NCBI GenBank assembly: GCA_963824395.1
Contig: CAWGPF010000001.1
Coordinates: 2,542,001 to 2,606,000, forward strand
From: 13-2-20CM-66-19 sp963824395
GTDB lineage: Bacteria; Pseudomonadota; Gammaproteobacteria; Steroidobacterales; Steroidobacteraceae
DNA: 64,000 nt
Direction: 5' to 3'
Translations under genes and position numbers: made by a program
Notes under the pieces: model-generated
What the model was told of the DNA's origin: nothing
Database searches by the model: none
What the model saw: only the letters and a program-made list of their open reading frames with translations
In this document: positions 42,628 to 52,540 of the stretch, one piece after another
How positions within the stretch are numbered: position 1 is the stretch's first letter
How the letters are laid out: each line of letters opens with the position of its first letter

Positions 42628-43422
42628 GTGGCCCGCATCGTCGTCGGCCTCGAGTACGAAGGTTCGGCGTACGCCGGCTGGCAGGCGCAGCCGGCGGCCC
42701 CCTCGATCCAGGCGGTCGCCGAGCGCGCGCTCGGCCGCATCGCGGCCGCGCCGCTCGCGCTGGTGTGTGCCGGGCGCACCGATGCCGGCGTGCATGCGCT
42801 CAACCAGGTCGCCCACTTCGACACGAGCGCGGTGCGCTCACTGCGCAGCTGGGTGCTCGGGGCCAACAGCGAACTGCCCGATGATGTTGCGATCACCTGG
42901 GCGAGGCCCGTACCGCCGCACTTCCACGCGCGCTTCAGTGCCGAGGCGCGCATCTACCGCTACCTGATCCTGAACCGCGCCGCGCGCTCGGCGCTGTATG
43001 CGCAGCGGGCGACCTGGATCCACGGGGCGCTCGATGAGGGCGCGATGTCCGCCGCGGCGGCGCTCCTGATCGGCGAGCACGATTTCAGCGCCTTCCGAGC
43101 CGCCGAGTGCCAGGCCCGCTCCCCGGTGCGCCGCCTCACGCACCTGAGCGTCGCCCGCCACGGCGACTGGGTGGTGATCGAGGCGCAGGCGAACGCCTTC
43201 CTGCACCACATGGTCCGCAATCTCGCCGGCCTCCTGATCCGCGTCGGCAAGCAGGATGCGCCGCCGCAGTGGGCGCGCGAGGTGCTCGAGGGGCGCGACC
43301 GTACCCGCAGCGCACCGACCGCACCGGCAGCCGGGCTGTACCTGGCCGGCGTGCGCTACCCGCGGTCCTTCGGCCTGCCCTCGCTGCCCTCCGGGGGGCT
43401 CCTGCCCGCCGATCGGCTATGA
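42628..43422 (+). CDS. truA: tRNA pseudouridine(38-40) synthase
   Basis: Isomerises uridines 38-40 in the tRNA anticodon stem. The 264-residue protein shows GLEYEGSAYAGWQAQP, the catalytic aspartate in CAGRTDAGVHALNQVAHF, RFSAEARIYRYLI, HDFSAFRAAECQARSP and FLHHMVRNLAGLL. It starts at GTG 42628, 33 bases after fimV. The trpF or trpFBA genes that often follow truA in related bacteria are absent; accD comes next. Confidence 0.96.
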   Translation: MARIVVGLEYEGSAYAGWQAQPAAPSIQAVAERALGRIAAAPLALVCAGRTDAGVHALNQVAHFDTSAVRSLRSWVLGANSELPDDVAITWARPVPPHFHARFSAEARIYRYLILNRAARSALYAQRATWIHGALDEGAMSAAAALLIGEHDFSAFRAAECQARSPVRRLTHLSVARHGDWVVIEAQANAFLHHMVRNLAGLLIRVGKQDAPPQWAREVLEGRDRTRSAPTAPAAGLYLAGVRYPRSFGLPSLPSGGLLPADRL

Positions 43423-43465
43423 TCCGCCGCCTGTAGGGCCAAGAGCGGGCGGAACGCATCCCAAG

Positions 43466-44329
43466 ATGTCCTGGTTCGAAAAGATCATGCCTTCGCGCAT
43501 CAAGACCGAGCGGCGTACGCGCTCGGTCCCGGAGGGCCTGTGGATCAAGTGTCCGGCCTGCGATGCGGTGCTCTATCGCGCCGAACTCGAGCGCAACATC
43601 TACGTATGCCCCAAGTGCAGCCACCACATGCGCATGGGAGCGCGCGAGCGGCTCGAGCGCTTCCTCGACCCCGAGACGATCGAGGAGATCGGCGCCGGGA
43701 TCTCACCTGAGGATCCGCTGAAGTTCCGCGACAGCAAGCGCTATCGCGACCGCCTCGTGCAGGCGCAGAAGGCCACCGGGGAGAGCGATGCTCTGATCGT
43801 ACTCACCGGGACGCTGCACGCGCTGCCGGTCGTCGCCTGCGCGTTCGAGTTCCAGTTCCTGGGCGGCTCGATGGGTTCGGTGGTGGGCGAGCGCTTCAAG
43901 CGCGGCGTCGATTACTGCATCCAGGAACGCCGCCCGTTCGTGTGCTTCACCGCGAGCGGTGGTGCGCGCATGCAGGAGGCGCTGTACTCGCTGTTGCAGA
44001 TGGCCAAGACCTCGGCCGCCCTGTCGCGTCTGGCGCAGGCGCACCTGCCCTACATTTCCGTGCTGACCGATCCGACCACCGGGGGCGTGTCGGCGAGTCT
44101 GGCGCTGCTCGGGGATCTGAACCTCGCCGAGCCGCGCGCGCTCATCGGTTTCGCCGGCCCGCGCGTCATCCAGCAGACCGTGCGCGAGACGCTGCCGGAG
44201 GGCTTCCAGAGGAGCGAGTTCCTGCTCGAGCACGGTGCCATCGACATGATCGTCGACCGCCGCGACATGCGCGACCGCGTCGCCGCGCTCCTGCGGCTGC
44301 TCTTGAAGCTGCCGGCCGCGGCCGCCTGA
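43466..44329 (+). CDS. accD: Acetyl-CoA carboxylase carboxyltransferase subunit beta
   Basis: Beta subunit of the carboxyltransferase that makes malonyl-CoA for fatty acids. The 287-residue protein has the N-terminal SWFEKIMPSRIKTERR, a zinc ribbon (CPACDAVLYRAELERNIYVCPKC in two Cys pairs), GGSMGSVVGERFKRG, FTASGGARMQEAL and DPTTGGVSASLALLGDLNLAEP in pieces. ATG 43466 matches the family start. It begins the accD-folC-dedD-cvpA-purF group. Confidence 0.97.
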   Translation: MSWFEKIMPSRIKTERRTRSVPEGLWIKCPACDAVLYRAELERNIYVCPKCSHHMRMGARERLERFLDPETIEEIGAGISPEDPLKFRDSKRYRDRLVQAQKATGESDALIVLTGTLHALPVVACAFEFQFLGGSMGSVVGERFKRGVDYCIQERRPFVCFTASGGARMQEALYSLLQMAKTSAALSRLAQAHLPYISVLTDPTTGGVSASLALLGDLNLAEPRALIGFAGPRVIQQTVRETLPEGFQRSEFLLEHGAIDMIVDRRDMRDRVAALLRLLLKLPAAAA

Positions 44330-44372
44330 GGGCGCCGCCGCTGCGTCAGGTTCGCTGAGGAACGCCGCGCCG

Positions 44373-45677
<1,305 letters not shown>

Positions 45678-45774
45678 TCACGCCCGCCGCTCCCGAGCGG
45701 CCCTGTGTGGTGTCCCCCGCGCGGCGTCCGCCGCGCTTGCTTTACGCGGTTTAGCCCCAATCGTGGGTGGTCTG

Positions 45775-46389
45775 GTGAAAGAACGGTTGACGGGCGCCAT
45801 CATCCTCGTGGCGCTGATCGTGCTTCTGGTGCCCGAGCTGTTGCGAGGACCGGTCAAGTCCGCATCGCGGACCGTGGCTGCATCTGCGGAGGAACCGCCA
45901 TTACGCTCCTACACCATCAATCTCGCCGACGACGGCCAGGCGCACGGTGCGGCCGCACAGCCGCAGGCGAGCGCGCCGCAGCCCCAGAGCGCCTCCGTAG
46001 ACTCCGCGGCGCAGCCGGACGCCGATCCGGCCCCGCAGAACACAGCACCCGCACCACCACCACCGCCGGCCCCGACGCCCGCGCCGAGGGCCGCCAGCGC
46101 GCCGCCGGCAGCGCACGCCGTCCCCCCGCCGCCGCCGGCCACGACCGGCGCCACCGAGGCGGCCGGCGCCTGGATGGTGCAGCTCGGCAGTTTCGCCAGC
46201 CGTGCCAACGCGGAGCATCTGGCGCAGCAGCTGAAGGGTCAGGGATTTACCGCGAGTGTCTCGCAGGGCACGAGCGGGCGGCACCTGTACCGCGTGCGGG
46301 CCGGTCCGGTGCACGACAAGGCCGCCGCAGCGCAGCTGCAGGGAAAACTCAAGGCCGCAGGTCACACTGGCGCCATCGTGCCTCGCTAG
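45775..46389 (+). CDS. dedD: DedD-like SPOR-domain division protein
   Basis: A 204-residue protein with a short cytoplasmic start (KERLTGA), one TM helix (AIILVALIVLLVPELL), a Pro/Ala-rich periplasmic linker and a C-terminal SPOR domain (about 130-204: WMVQLGSFASRANAEHLAQQL, then HLYRVRAGPVHDKAAA). SPOR domains bind denuded septal peptidoglycan. GTG 45775 is chosen by analogy with DedD; GTG 45763 is also possible. Position between folC and cvpA is the classical dedD locus. Confidence 0.88.
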   Translation: MKERLTGAIILVALIVLLVPELLRGPVKSASRTVAASAEEPPLRSYTINLADDGQAHGAAAQPQASAPQPQSASVDSAAQPDADPAPQNTAPAPPPPPAPTPAPRAASAPPAAHAVPPPPPATTGATEAAGAWMVQLGSFASRANAEHLAQQLKGQGFTASVSQGTSGRHLYRVRAGPVHDKAAAAQLQGKLKAAGHTGAIVPR

Positions 46390-46485
46390 CGGCCGGGGCG
46401 GGCGTGACGCGCGCCTTAGGCATCCCGCAGCGTCTCTTGTACAATCCGCGCCGCGCGGACTGGACCGCGGCCACGATCGTTCGCA

Positions 46486-46983
46486 ATGACACTAGCGGAT
46501 TATCTGATTATTGCCGCCATCCTGCTCTCGGCGGTCGCCGGCGCAATGCGCGGCTTTCTGCGCGAGGCGGTGGCGCTCGGTGCCTGGATCATCGCGCTCT
46601 TCCTCGCCTGGCATTTCTCCGATCTCATCGAACCGCACCTCGGAGGGCTGCTGGCAGGCTCCGAAGTGCGCCCGTGGGCGGCGCGCGCCATCATCGTGGT
46701 GCTGGTGCTGATCCTCGGGGCCTGCCTCGGGGCGCTCCTGGCGCACTTCGTGCGCCTGTCGATCTTCAGCGGCATGGACCGGCTGCTCGGCTTTGCCTTC
46801 GGGCTGCTGCGCGGCTTCGTGCTGCTCGGGGTGTTCGTGATCCTCGGTCAGCTGCTGCAGCTGCCCGCGGAAGGGTGGTGGCGGCACTCCCTCATGATTC
46901 CGTACGGCGAGTCGATCGCGAACGGCCTGCGCTCGCTGGTCGGCGAACCGCACGTGGCGCATACGCGCGCCACTCGAACCTAG
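46486..46983 (+). CDS. cvpA: Colicin V production/CvpA family membrane protein
   Basis: A 165-residue inner-membrane protein with about four helices. It shows the CvpA start TLADYLIIAAILLSAVAGAMRGFLREAV in pieces, AWIIALFLAWHFSDLI, and the third conserved block SGMDRLLGFAFGLLRGFVLLG. Role in enterics includes colicin V export and envelope stress tolerance; the mechanism is unclear. A TACAAT -10-like hexamer lies at 46440-46445, about 45 bases upstream. It is followed by purF in 15 bases. Confidence 0.92.
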   Translation: MTLADYLIIAAILLSAVAGAMRGFLREAVALGAWIIALFLAWHFSDLIEPHLGGLLAGSEVRPWAARAIIVVLVLILGACLGALLAHFVRLSIFSGMDRLLGFAFGLLRGFVLLGVFVILGQLLQLPAEGWWRHSLMIPYGESIANGLRSLVGEPHVAHTRATRT

Positions 46984-46998
46984 GGGACGGGAACTAAC

Positions 46999-48507
46999 AT
47001 GTGCGGCATCGTCGGCATCGTCGGTACCAGCCCGGTCAACCAGCGCATCTACGATGCGCTCACCGTGCTGCAGCACCGCGGCCAGGATGCCGCCGGTATC
47101 GCGACCTCCGCGGAAGGGGAGCTCTACACGCGCAAGGGCAGGGGCCTGGTGCGCGACGTGTTCCAGCAGCATCACATGCTCGAGCTGAAGGGCAACTGCG
47201 GCATCGGCCACGTGCGCTACCCGACCGCGGGGTGCGATTCGGCCTCCGAGGCGCAGCCGTTCTACGTCAATGCCCCCTATGGCATCTGCCTTGCCCACAA
47301 CGGCAACCTCACCAACTCCACCGAGCTCGCCGAGATCCTCATCCGCGAGGACCGCCGGCACCTGAACACCACCTCCGATTCCGAGGTGCTGCTGAACGTG
47401 TTCGCCTCCGAGCTGCAGCGCGTCGGCGCCGCGCGCATCACGCCGGCGGACGTGTTCGCGGCCCTGGGCGCGGTCTACCGCCGCTGCCGCGGCGGCTACG
47501 CGGTGGTGGCCATGATCATCGGCCACGGCGTGCTCGGTTTCCGTGACCCGCACGGCATCCGCCCGCTGGTGCTCGGCGAGCGGCGCACGGCGCGCGGCAC
47601 CGAGTGGATGCTCGCCTCCGAGTCGGTCGCGCTCGACAGCCTGTCCTTCAGATTCGTGCGCGACGTGGCCCCGGGGGAAGCGGTCTTCATCGACGAGGCC
47701 GGAAGGCTGCACACCCAGCAGTGCGTGCCCAGCGAGCGCCACACGCCCTGCATATTCGAGTACGTGTACTTTGCGCGCCCCGACTCCAAGATCGACAACA
47801 TCTCCGTCTACCGCGCGCGCATGCGCATGGGCGACCGGCTCGCCGACAAGATGCTGCGCGAGCGCCCGGTACACGACATCGACGTCGTGATTCCAATTCC
47901 GGACACGAGCCGCACCGCGGCCCTGCAGCTGGCGCAGCGCCTCGGGGTGAAGTACCGCGAGGGCTTCATCAAGAACCGCTACATCGGCCGCACCTTCATC
48001 ATGCCCGGCCAGGAGGAGCGCGAGAAATCGGTGCGGCGCAAGTTGAACGCCATCGATCTTGAGTTCCGCGGCAAGAACGTGCTCCTGGTGGATGACTCCA
48101 TCGTGCGCGGCACCACCTCCGCGCAGATCATCGAGCTGGCGCGCGAGGCCGGCGCCGCCAAGGTGTACTTCGCCTCCGCCGCCCCGCCGGTGCGCTTTCC
48201 GAACGTCTATGGCATCGACATGCCGGCGGTGAGCGAGCTTGTCGCCAGCGGCCGCACCGTGGCGGAGGTGGCGCACCTCATCGGGGCGGACTGGCTGATC
48301 TACCAGGACCTGGATGACCTGATCGCCGCCTGCCGGCACGAGGACTCGCGCATCGAGGAGTTCGACACCTCCTGCTTCTCGGGCGAGTACGTGACCGGGG
48401 ATGTGACCCCCGCCTACCTCGAGCGGCTGCAGCTCGAGCGTTCGGATGCCGCCAAGCTCGCGCGCCGCGAACGCACCGGCAAACTCAAGGTCGTGCGCGG
48501 GACTTAA
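46999..48507 (+). CDS. purF: Amidophosphoribosyltransferase
   Basis: First committed enzyme of purine synthesis, forming phosphoribosylamine from PRPP and glutamine. The 502-residue protein starts MCGIVGIVGTSPVNQ; Cys2 becomes the N-terminal nucleophile. The glutaminase shows LQHRGQDAAGIAT, GHVRYPTAG and AHNGNLTN. The transferase domain has FIKNRYIGRTFI and PRPP loop VLLVDDSIVRGTTSAQII. No internal Fe-S cysteines or propeptide, as in the E. coli type. The next gene is in the same frame directly after its TAA stop. Confidence 0.97.
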   Translation: MCGIVGIVGTSPVNQRIYDALTVLQHRGQDAAGIATSAEGELYTRKGRGLVRDVFQQHHMLELKGNCGIGHVRYPTAGCDSASEAQPFYVNAPYGICLAHNGNLTNSTELAEILIREDRRHLNTTSDSEVLLNVFASELQRVGAARITPADVFAALGAVYRRCRGGYAVVAMIIGHGVLGFRDPHGIRPLVLGERRTARGTEWMLASESVALDSLSFRFVRDVAPGEAVFIDEAGRLHTQQCVPSERHTPCIFEYVYFARPDSKIDNISVYRARMRMGDRLADKMLRERPVHDIDVVIPIPDTSRTAALQLAQRLGVKYREGFIKNRYIGRTFIMPGQEEREKSVRRKLNAIDLEFRGKNVLLVDDSIVRGTTSAQIIELAREAGAAKVYFASAAPPVRFPNVYGIDMPAVSELVASGRTVAEVAHLIGADWLIYQDLDDLIAACRHEDSRIEEFDTSCFSGEYVTGDVTPAYLERLQLERSDAAKLARRERTGKLKVVRGT

Positions 48508-48555
48508 GGCCTGGCCGCCCACCCGGACCCGCGCCGCACCCTGCTGCTGGATCTG

Positions 48556-49731
48556 TTGCACGCGGCCCTCGCGCGCGTGGACGGGCGGCGCTGCGTGCGC
48601 GAGGCGCTCACCGCGCGCCCGCTCGGCAGCGGCCCGGTGTGGCTCGCCGCCCTCGGCAAGGCCGCCGCCGCCATGGCCGCCGGGGCCCACGAGGCCGCCG
48701 GCGGGGCCATCGCCCGCACGCTCATCATCACCCGCGATGCCGAGAGCTGCGCATCCCTTGCGGGGCGTCCCGGGACCGAGGTGTTTCTCGGCGGCCATCC
48801 GCTGCCCGATGAGCGCTCGCTCGCGGCGGGGGCGCAGCTGCTGGCGTGGCTCGCGGCCCTGCCGCAGGACGCGCAGCCGCTGTTCCTCGTCTCCGGTGGT
48901 GCGTCGAGCCTCATCGAGGTGCTCGCCGCCGGCGTGACGCTCGAGGAGCTGCGCGCGCTCAACCGCGCAGGTCTCGGGGCGGGCATCGGCATCGCGGAAT
49001 TCAACGCGCGGCGCCTGAAATTGTCGGCCATCAAGGGCGGGCGGCTGGCGCAGCGGCTGCGCGGCCGCGCGGCACGTGCGCTGTTCATCTCGGACGTGCC
49101 CGGAGATGACCCGGCCGTGATCGGCTCGGGGATCCTCGGTCCGGCCCCGACCGGGGAGGATCGCATCGAGCGCACGCTCATCGCCAGCATCGATGCCGCG
49201 GTCGCGGCGGCGGGCAGTTGCGCGAGCGGCTACGGGCTCACGGTGCACGCGCCGCGCCGGCGCTTTGATGAGGCTGCGGTACGGGTCGCGGCGCGCTGCG
49301 CCCACGAGCTGAGCCTGCTGCCCGCGCAGGTATGCGTGTGGGGCGGGGAGTCAACCGTCGCCCTGCCGCCGCACCCAGGATGCGGGGGCCGCAACCAGCA
49401 TCTGGCGCTCGCCGCCGCGCGCCTGATCGCCGGGCACCCGGAGCTGCTGCTGCTCGCGGTCGGCACCGACGGCAGCGACGGGGTGAGCGGGGACGCGGGC
49501 GCCCTGGTGGATGCAGATACCTGCGCACGCGTAGCGCTCGCGGAGCTGGACGCGGATGAGTGCCTGCAGCGCGCCGATGCGGGGCGCGCGCTCGCAGCGA
49601 GCGGCGATCTCATACACACCGGACCGACCGGCACCAACGTCGGCGACCTCGTCATTGGACTTAAGATGACTCGCGCGGCGGCCGCGGCGCTCCCCGGGGC
49701 GCGTGGCGGGGCGCACGCGCGCGTGCTGTAA
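48556..49731 (+). CDS. Glycerate 2-kinase (MOFRL/GckA-TtuD family)
   Basis: ATP-dependent kinase of the GckA/TtuD family, phosphorylating glycerate at C2. Landmarks are LAALGKAAAAMAAGA, GGHPLPDERSLAAG, VSGGASSLIE, FNARRLKLSAIKGGRLA, SDVPGDDPAVIGSG and the MOFRL domain with GCGGRNQHLALAAA, VGTDGSDGVSGDAGA and TGPTGTNVGDL. The first standard start is TTG 48556 (391 residues), but family-like sequence (DPRRTLLLDLL) begins about 12 residues earlier in the same frame, where the only candidate is CTG 48511. The start is therefore uncertain. Confidence 0.9.
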   Translation: MHAALARVDGRRCVREALTARPLGSGPVWLAALGKAAAAMAAGAHEAAGGAIARTLIITRDAESCASLAGRPGTEVFLGGHPLPDERSLAAGAQLLAWLAALPQDAQPLFLVSGGASSLIEVLAAGVTLEELRALNRAGLGAGIGIAEFNARRLKLSAIKGGRLAQRLRGRAARALFISDVPGDDPAVIGSGILGPAPTGEDRIERTLIASIDAAVAAAGSCASGYGLTVHAPRRRFDEAAVRVAARCAHELSLLPAQVCVWGGESTVALPPHPGCGGRNQHLALAAARLIAGHPELLLLAVGTDGSDGVSGDAGALVDADTCARVALAELDADECLQRADAGRALAASGDLIHTGPTGTNVGDLVIGLKMTRAAAAALPGARGGAHARVL

Positions 49732-49738
49732 TTCCCCG

Positions 49739-50995
49739 ATGCGCCTGCTTCTGATCGAGGAGGACGCGCGCCGCTGCGCGTACATCCGCGAGCGCCTCGC
49801 CGCCTGGCGGCCGCAGGCGCAGCTGATCGTGCACCATCCGGTGCGTGGCGGCGCGCTCGCCCCGGAGTTCCTGGCACAGGGGTTCGATGCGGTGCTGCTC
49901 GCAGATGCCTGGCCGGGGGGGCGGGGCCTGTCGTGGGCGCGTGAGCTCGCGGCCCGCACAGGCTTCGCGCCGCTCGTGCTGCTCACCGACTCTGAGCCGG
50001 GTGTTGCGCAGGATGCCGCCGCCCTCGGCGCCTTCACGATCAGCCGCGCCGAGCTTGAACACGAGGCATTCATTCGCGTGCTGGTCGCCGCCGAGCAGCG
50101 CCAGGCGCATGCGCGGGCACTGTGGCGCTCGAGTCTCACCGGCCGCGAGACGCAACGCTTCGGCGATGCCTTCATCCGTGGTTACCGCTGCGTGCGGCGC
50201 CTCGCCAGCGGCGCCACCAACGACCTGTATCTCGGGGAGAGCGAACGCGCCGGCAGGCTCGTGGTGCTCAAGGTGGCGCGCGACCGCCAGGACGAGGACC
50301 AGCCGGTCGACTCGTTCCGCCGCTTCCTGCAGGAGTATGAGATCGCGCAGCGCATTGCAAGTCCGGCGGTCGTGCGCCTTTACGATCTCGGCGTGAGCGA
50401 TGAGCACGCCTGGGTCGTCATGGAGTACTTCGCCCGCGGCGATCTCAGGCGACGGCTGCGCGCGCGCCTGACGCCACGTGAGGCGCTGCAGTTTGCCGCC
50501 GCCATCGCGCACGCGCTCGCCACGGTGCACGCCGCAGGCGTCCTGCACCGGGACCTGAAGCCCGGTAACGTCATGCTGCGTGAGGACGGCAGCATCGCGC
50601 TCATCGATTTCGGCATGTCCAAGGATGCGGCGCTGGCGCTCGACATCACCGAGACCGGCACCATCTTCGGCACGCCGCACTACATGAGTCCGGAGCAGGG
50701 CCACGCAGAGGCTCTCGATGAGCGCAGCGACCTGTATAGCCTTGGGGTCATTCTCTTTGAGATGCTGACGCGCGAGAAGCCGTTCCGCGCGGAGAACCCC
50801 ATGGCGATCGTCTACAAGCACCGCAAGGATGCCATCCCGCAGCTGCCGGCCAAGTTCTCCCCCGTGCAACCGGTGCTCGAGAAGCTGCTGGCGAAGCTGC
50901 CGGAAGATCGCTTCGCGAACGCCACGGCAGCCGCCCGCGCGCTCGAGGAGACGCTCGCCCGCTGGCGCTCGCGCTCGCAGGCGCAATCGCGATGA
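49739..50995 (+). CDS. Receiver-like domain fused to a Ser/Thr protein kinase
   Basis: A 418-residue protein. Residues 1-120 look like a response-regulator receiver: MRLLLIEEDARR, a possible acceptor Asp56 in VLLADAWPGG, and VLLTDSEPG; the usual switch lysine (KP) is missing. A eukaryote-type kinase follows (about 150-410): RRLASGATNDLYLGE, VVLKVARDR, HRDLKPGNVML, LIDFGMSK and GTPHYMSPEQGHAE, so it should be catalytically competent. No TM segment. It ends four bases inside miaE (ATGA overlap). I cannot name its input or target. Confidence 0.87.
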   Translation: MRLLLIEEDARRCAYIRERLAAWRPQAQLIVHHPVRGGALAPEFLAQGFDAVLLADAWPGGRGLSWARELAARTGFAPLVLLTDSEPGVAQDAAALGAFTISRAELEHEAFIRVLVAAEQRQAHARALWRSSLTGRETQRFGDAFIRGYRCVRRLASGATNDLYLGESERAGRLVVLKVARDRQDEDQPVDSFRRFLQEYEIAQRIASPAVVRLYDLGVSDEHAWVVMEYFARGDLRRRLRARLTPREALQFAAAIAHALATVHAAGVLHRDLKPGNVMLREDGSIALIDFGMSKDAALALDITETGTIFGTPHYMSPEQGHAEALDERSDLYSLGVILFEMLTREKPFRAENPMAIVYKHRKDAIPQLPAKFSPVQPVLEKLLAKLPEDRFANATAAARALEETLARWRSRSQAQSR

Positions 50996-51606
50996 GGGCG
51001 AGCGCGCAGGCCGCCGCGCCGCTGCCGCAGTCGATCCTCGCCGCGGTCACGCCCGAGCGCTGGGTGGAGGCGGCAGTGAGCGGCTGGGCCGAGGTGCTCA
51101 TCGATCATGCCAACTGCGAGAAGAAGGCCGCCTCGACCGCGCTCGCGCTGATGTTTGCCTACCCCGAGGACCGCGCCCTGGCCCTCTCGCTGTCGCGCCT
51201 GGCGCGCGAGGAGCTGCGCCACTTCGAGCAGGTGGCGCGCGCCATGAGCCATATGGGTATCACGCCCACCCGCCAGCGTCCCGGGCGCTACGCGCAGGAG
51301 CTGCGCCGGGCGATGCGCACCGCGGAACCGGGCCGCAAGCTCGACGTGCTGCTGGTCGGGGCGCTCATCGAGGCACGCTCCGCGGAGCGCTTCGCCCTGC
51401 TGGCGCCGCGCCTCGCGCCACCCCTGGCGCGCCTGTATGCGCAGCTCGGCGTGTCCGAGGCGCGCCACTTCGAGCTGTACCTGGGATTTGCGCAGGCCAG
51501 CGCGCCTGGCGAATGGCAGCCGCGCCTCGCGCAGCTGGCGGCGCGCGAGGCGCAGCTCGTGACAACCCCGGACGAGCTGCTGCGTTTTCATTCAGGACTG
51601 CCCTGA
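50992..51606 (+). CDS. miaE: tRNA-(ms2io6A37) hydroxylase
   Basis: Di-iron monooxygenase that hydroxylates the isopentenyl group of ms2i6A at tRNA position 37. The 204-residue ferritin-like protein shows the iron ligands in order: DHANCEKKAAS, AREELRHFEQV, LIEARSAERF and SEARHFELYL. ATG 50992 overlaps the preceding kinase stop (ATGA). miaA and miaB are not in the window. Confidence 0.93.
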   Translation: MRASAQAAAPLPQSILAAVTPERWVEAAVSGWAEVLIDHANCEKKAASTALALMFAYPEDRALALSLSRLAREELRHFEQVARAMSHMGITPTRQRPGRYAQELRRAMRTAEPGRKLDVLLVGALIEARSAERFALLAPRLAPPLARLYAQLGVSEARHFELYLGFAQASAPGEWQPRLAQLAAREAQLVTTPDELLRFHSGLP

Positions 51607-51621
51607 CTGCTGGCGCGAGCC

Positions 51622-51636
51622 GCCACAGTTCCTTAC
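51622..51636 (-). promoter_or_regulatory. CpxR/OmpR-like half-site pair upstream of the response regulator gene
   Basis: Read on the minus strand this is GTAAG-N5-GTGGC, close in layout to CpxR boxes (GTAAA-N5-GTAAA). The plus-strand string CACAGTTCCTTACAAG matches CACAGTCCCTCACGAT at the Spy-like gene in 12 of 16 bases. It lies about 110 bases before the ompR-like ATG, so may mediate autoregulation. Confidence 0.35.
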
Positions 51637-51747
51637 AAGCCCAGGCGGCGGCGCAGTCGGTAAAGGCACCTGCCGCGGCACCAAATCAGCTGTCAGCGGT
51701 CTTTTGCCCCGGTATCCTCACGCCTGCTAAGGGCCACGCGAGGCACG

Positions 51748-52467
51748 ATGAACGACCGAGCTCACCTGTTGATCGTCGACGATGACCGCGAGATTCGCGG
51801 GCTCCTGGCGCAGTACCTGGAGAAGCACGAGTTCCGCACCACGGCGGTGGCCGACGGCAAGGAGATGCGGCGCATCATGGAGCGCTCACACGTCGATCTC
51901 GTGGTGCTCGACCTCATGCTGCCCGGGGAGGATGGCCTGTCCTTGTGCCGCGAGCTGCGCGGGCGCTCCCAGGTGCCCATCATCATGCTGACTGCGCGCG
52001 GCGAGGACGTCGACCGCATCATCGGGCTCGAGCTCGGTGCGGACGATTACGTCGCCAAGCCCTTCAACCCCCGCGAGCTGCTGGGGCGGATCAAGGCGAT
52101 CCTGCGCCGCTCGGCACATGCACCGCGTGACCCGAGTCCCGAGACCGTGAAGGGCTTCACCTTCGGCGGCTGGCGGCTCGACACCGTGACGCGCACCCTC
52201 ACCGACAGTAGCGGCAAGGAGGTGGCGTTGAGCGGCGCGGAGTACCGCCTGCTCGCGGTGCTCCTGGGCGCGGCCAACCGCGTGCTGACGCGTGCGCAGC
52301 TGACCGAGCTGCTGCGCGGTCGCGATGCCGACCCCTTCGATCGCAGCATCGACGTGCGCGTGAGCCGTCTGCGGCAGATACTGGGGGATGACGCGCGCGC
52401 ACCCCAGATCATCAAGACCGTCTACGGCGAGGGTTATGTCGTGGGCGTCAACGTCGTGACCGACTGA
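51748..52467 (+). CDS. OmpR-like response regulator
   Basis: A 239-residue regulator close to OmpR. The receiver has LLIVDDDREIRGLLAQYL, the phospho-acceptor in VVLDLMLPGEDGLSLCR, and DDYVAKPFNPRELLGRIKA with the switch lysine. The winged helix ends with VSRLRQILGDD and TVYGEGYVVG. Its kinase is encoded at 53340, with a sulfotransferase gene between. Repeats resembling CpxR/OmpR sites lie before it and before the Spy-like gene at 54942, its likely target. Confidence 0.93.
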   Translation: MNDRAHLLIVDDDREIRGLLAQYLEKHEFRTTAVADGKEMRRIMERSHVDLVVLDLMLPGEDGLSLCRELRGRSQVPIIMLTARGEDVDRIIGLELGADDYVAKPFNPRELLGRIKAILRRSAHAPRDPSPETVKGFTFGGWRLDTVTRTLTDSSGKEVALSGAEYRLLAVLLGAANRVLTRAQLTELLRGRDADPFDRSIDVRVSRLRQILGDDARAPQIIKTVYGEGYVVGVNVVTD

Positions 52468-52540
52468 GCCCGGCGGCAGCGCCCGCTCAACGCCGCGCGG
52501 CGCATTTCGTACCCGTGCGAGCTTAAGATGACGCACTGCA

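Noticed and set aside
46492..49305. 937-codon open frame on the minus strand opposite cvpA, purF and the glycerate kinase
   Set aside because: High-GC antisense artefact; the plus strand encodes well-recognised enzymes throughout.
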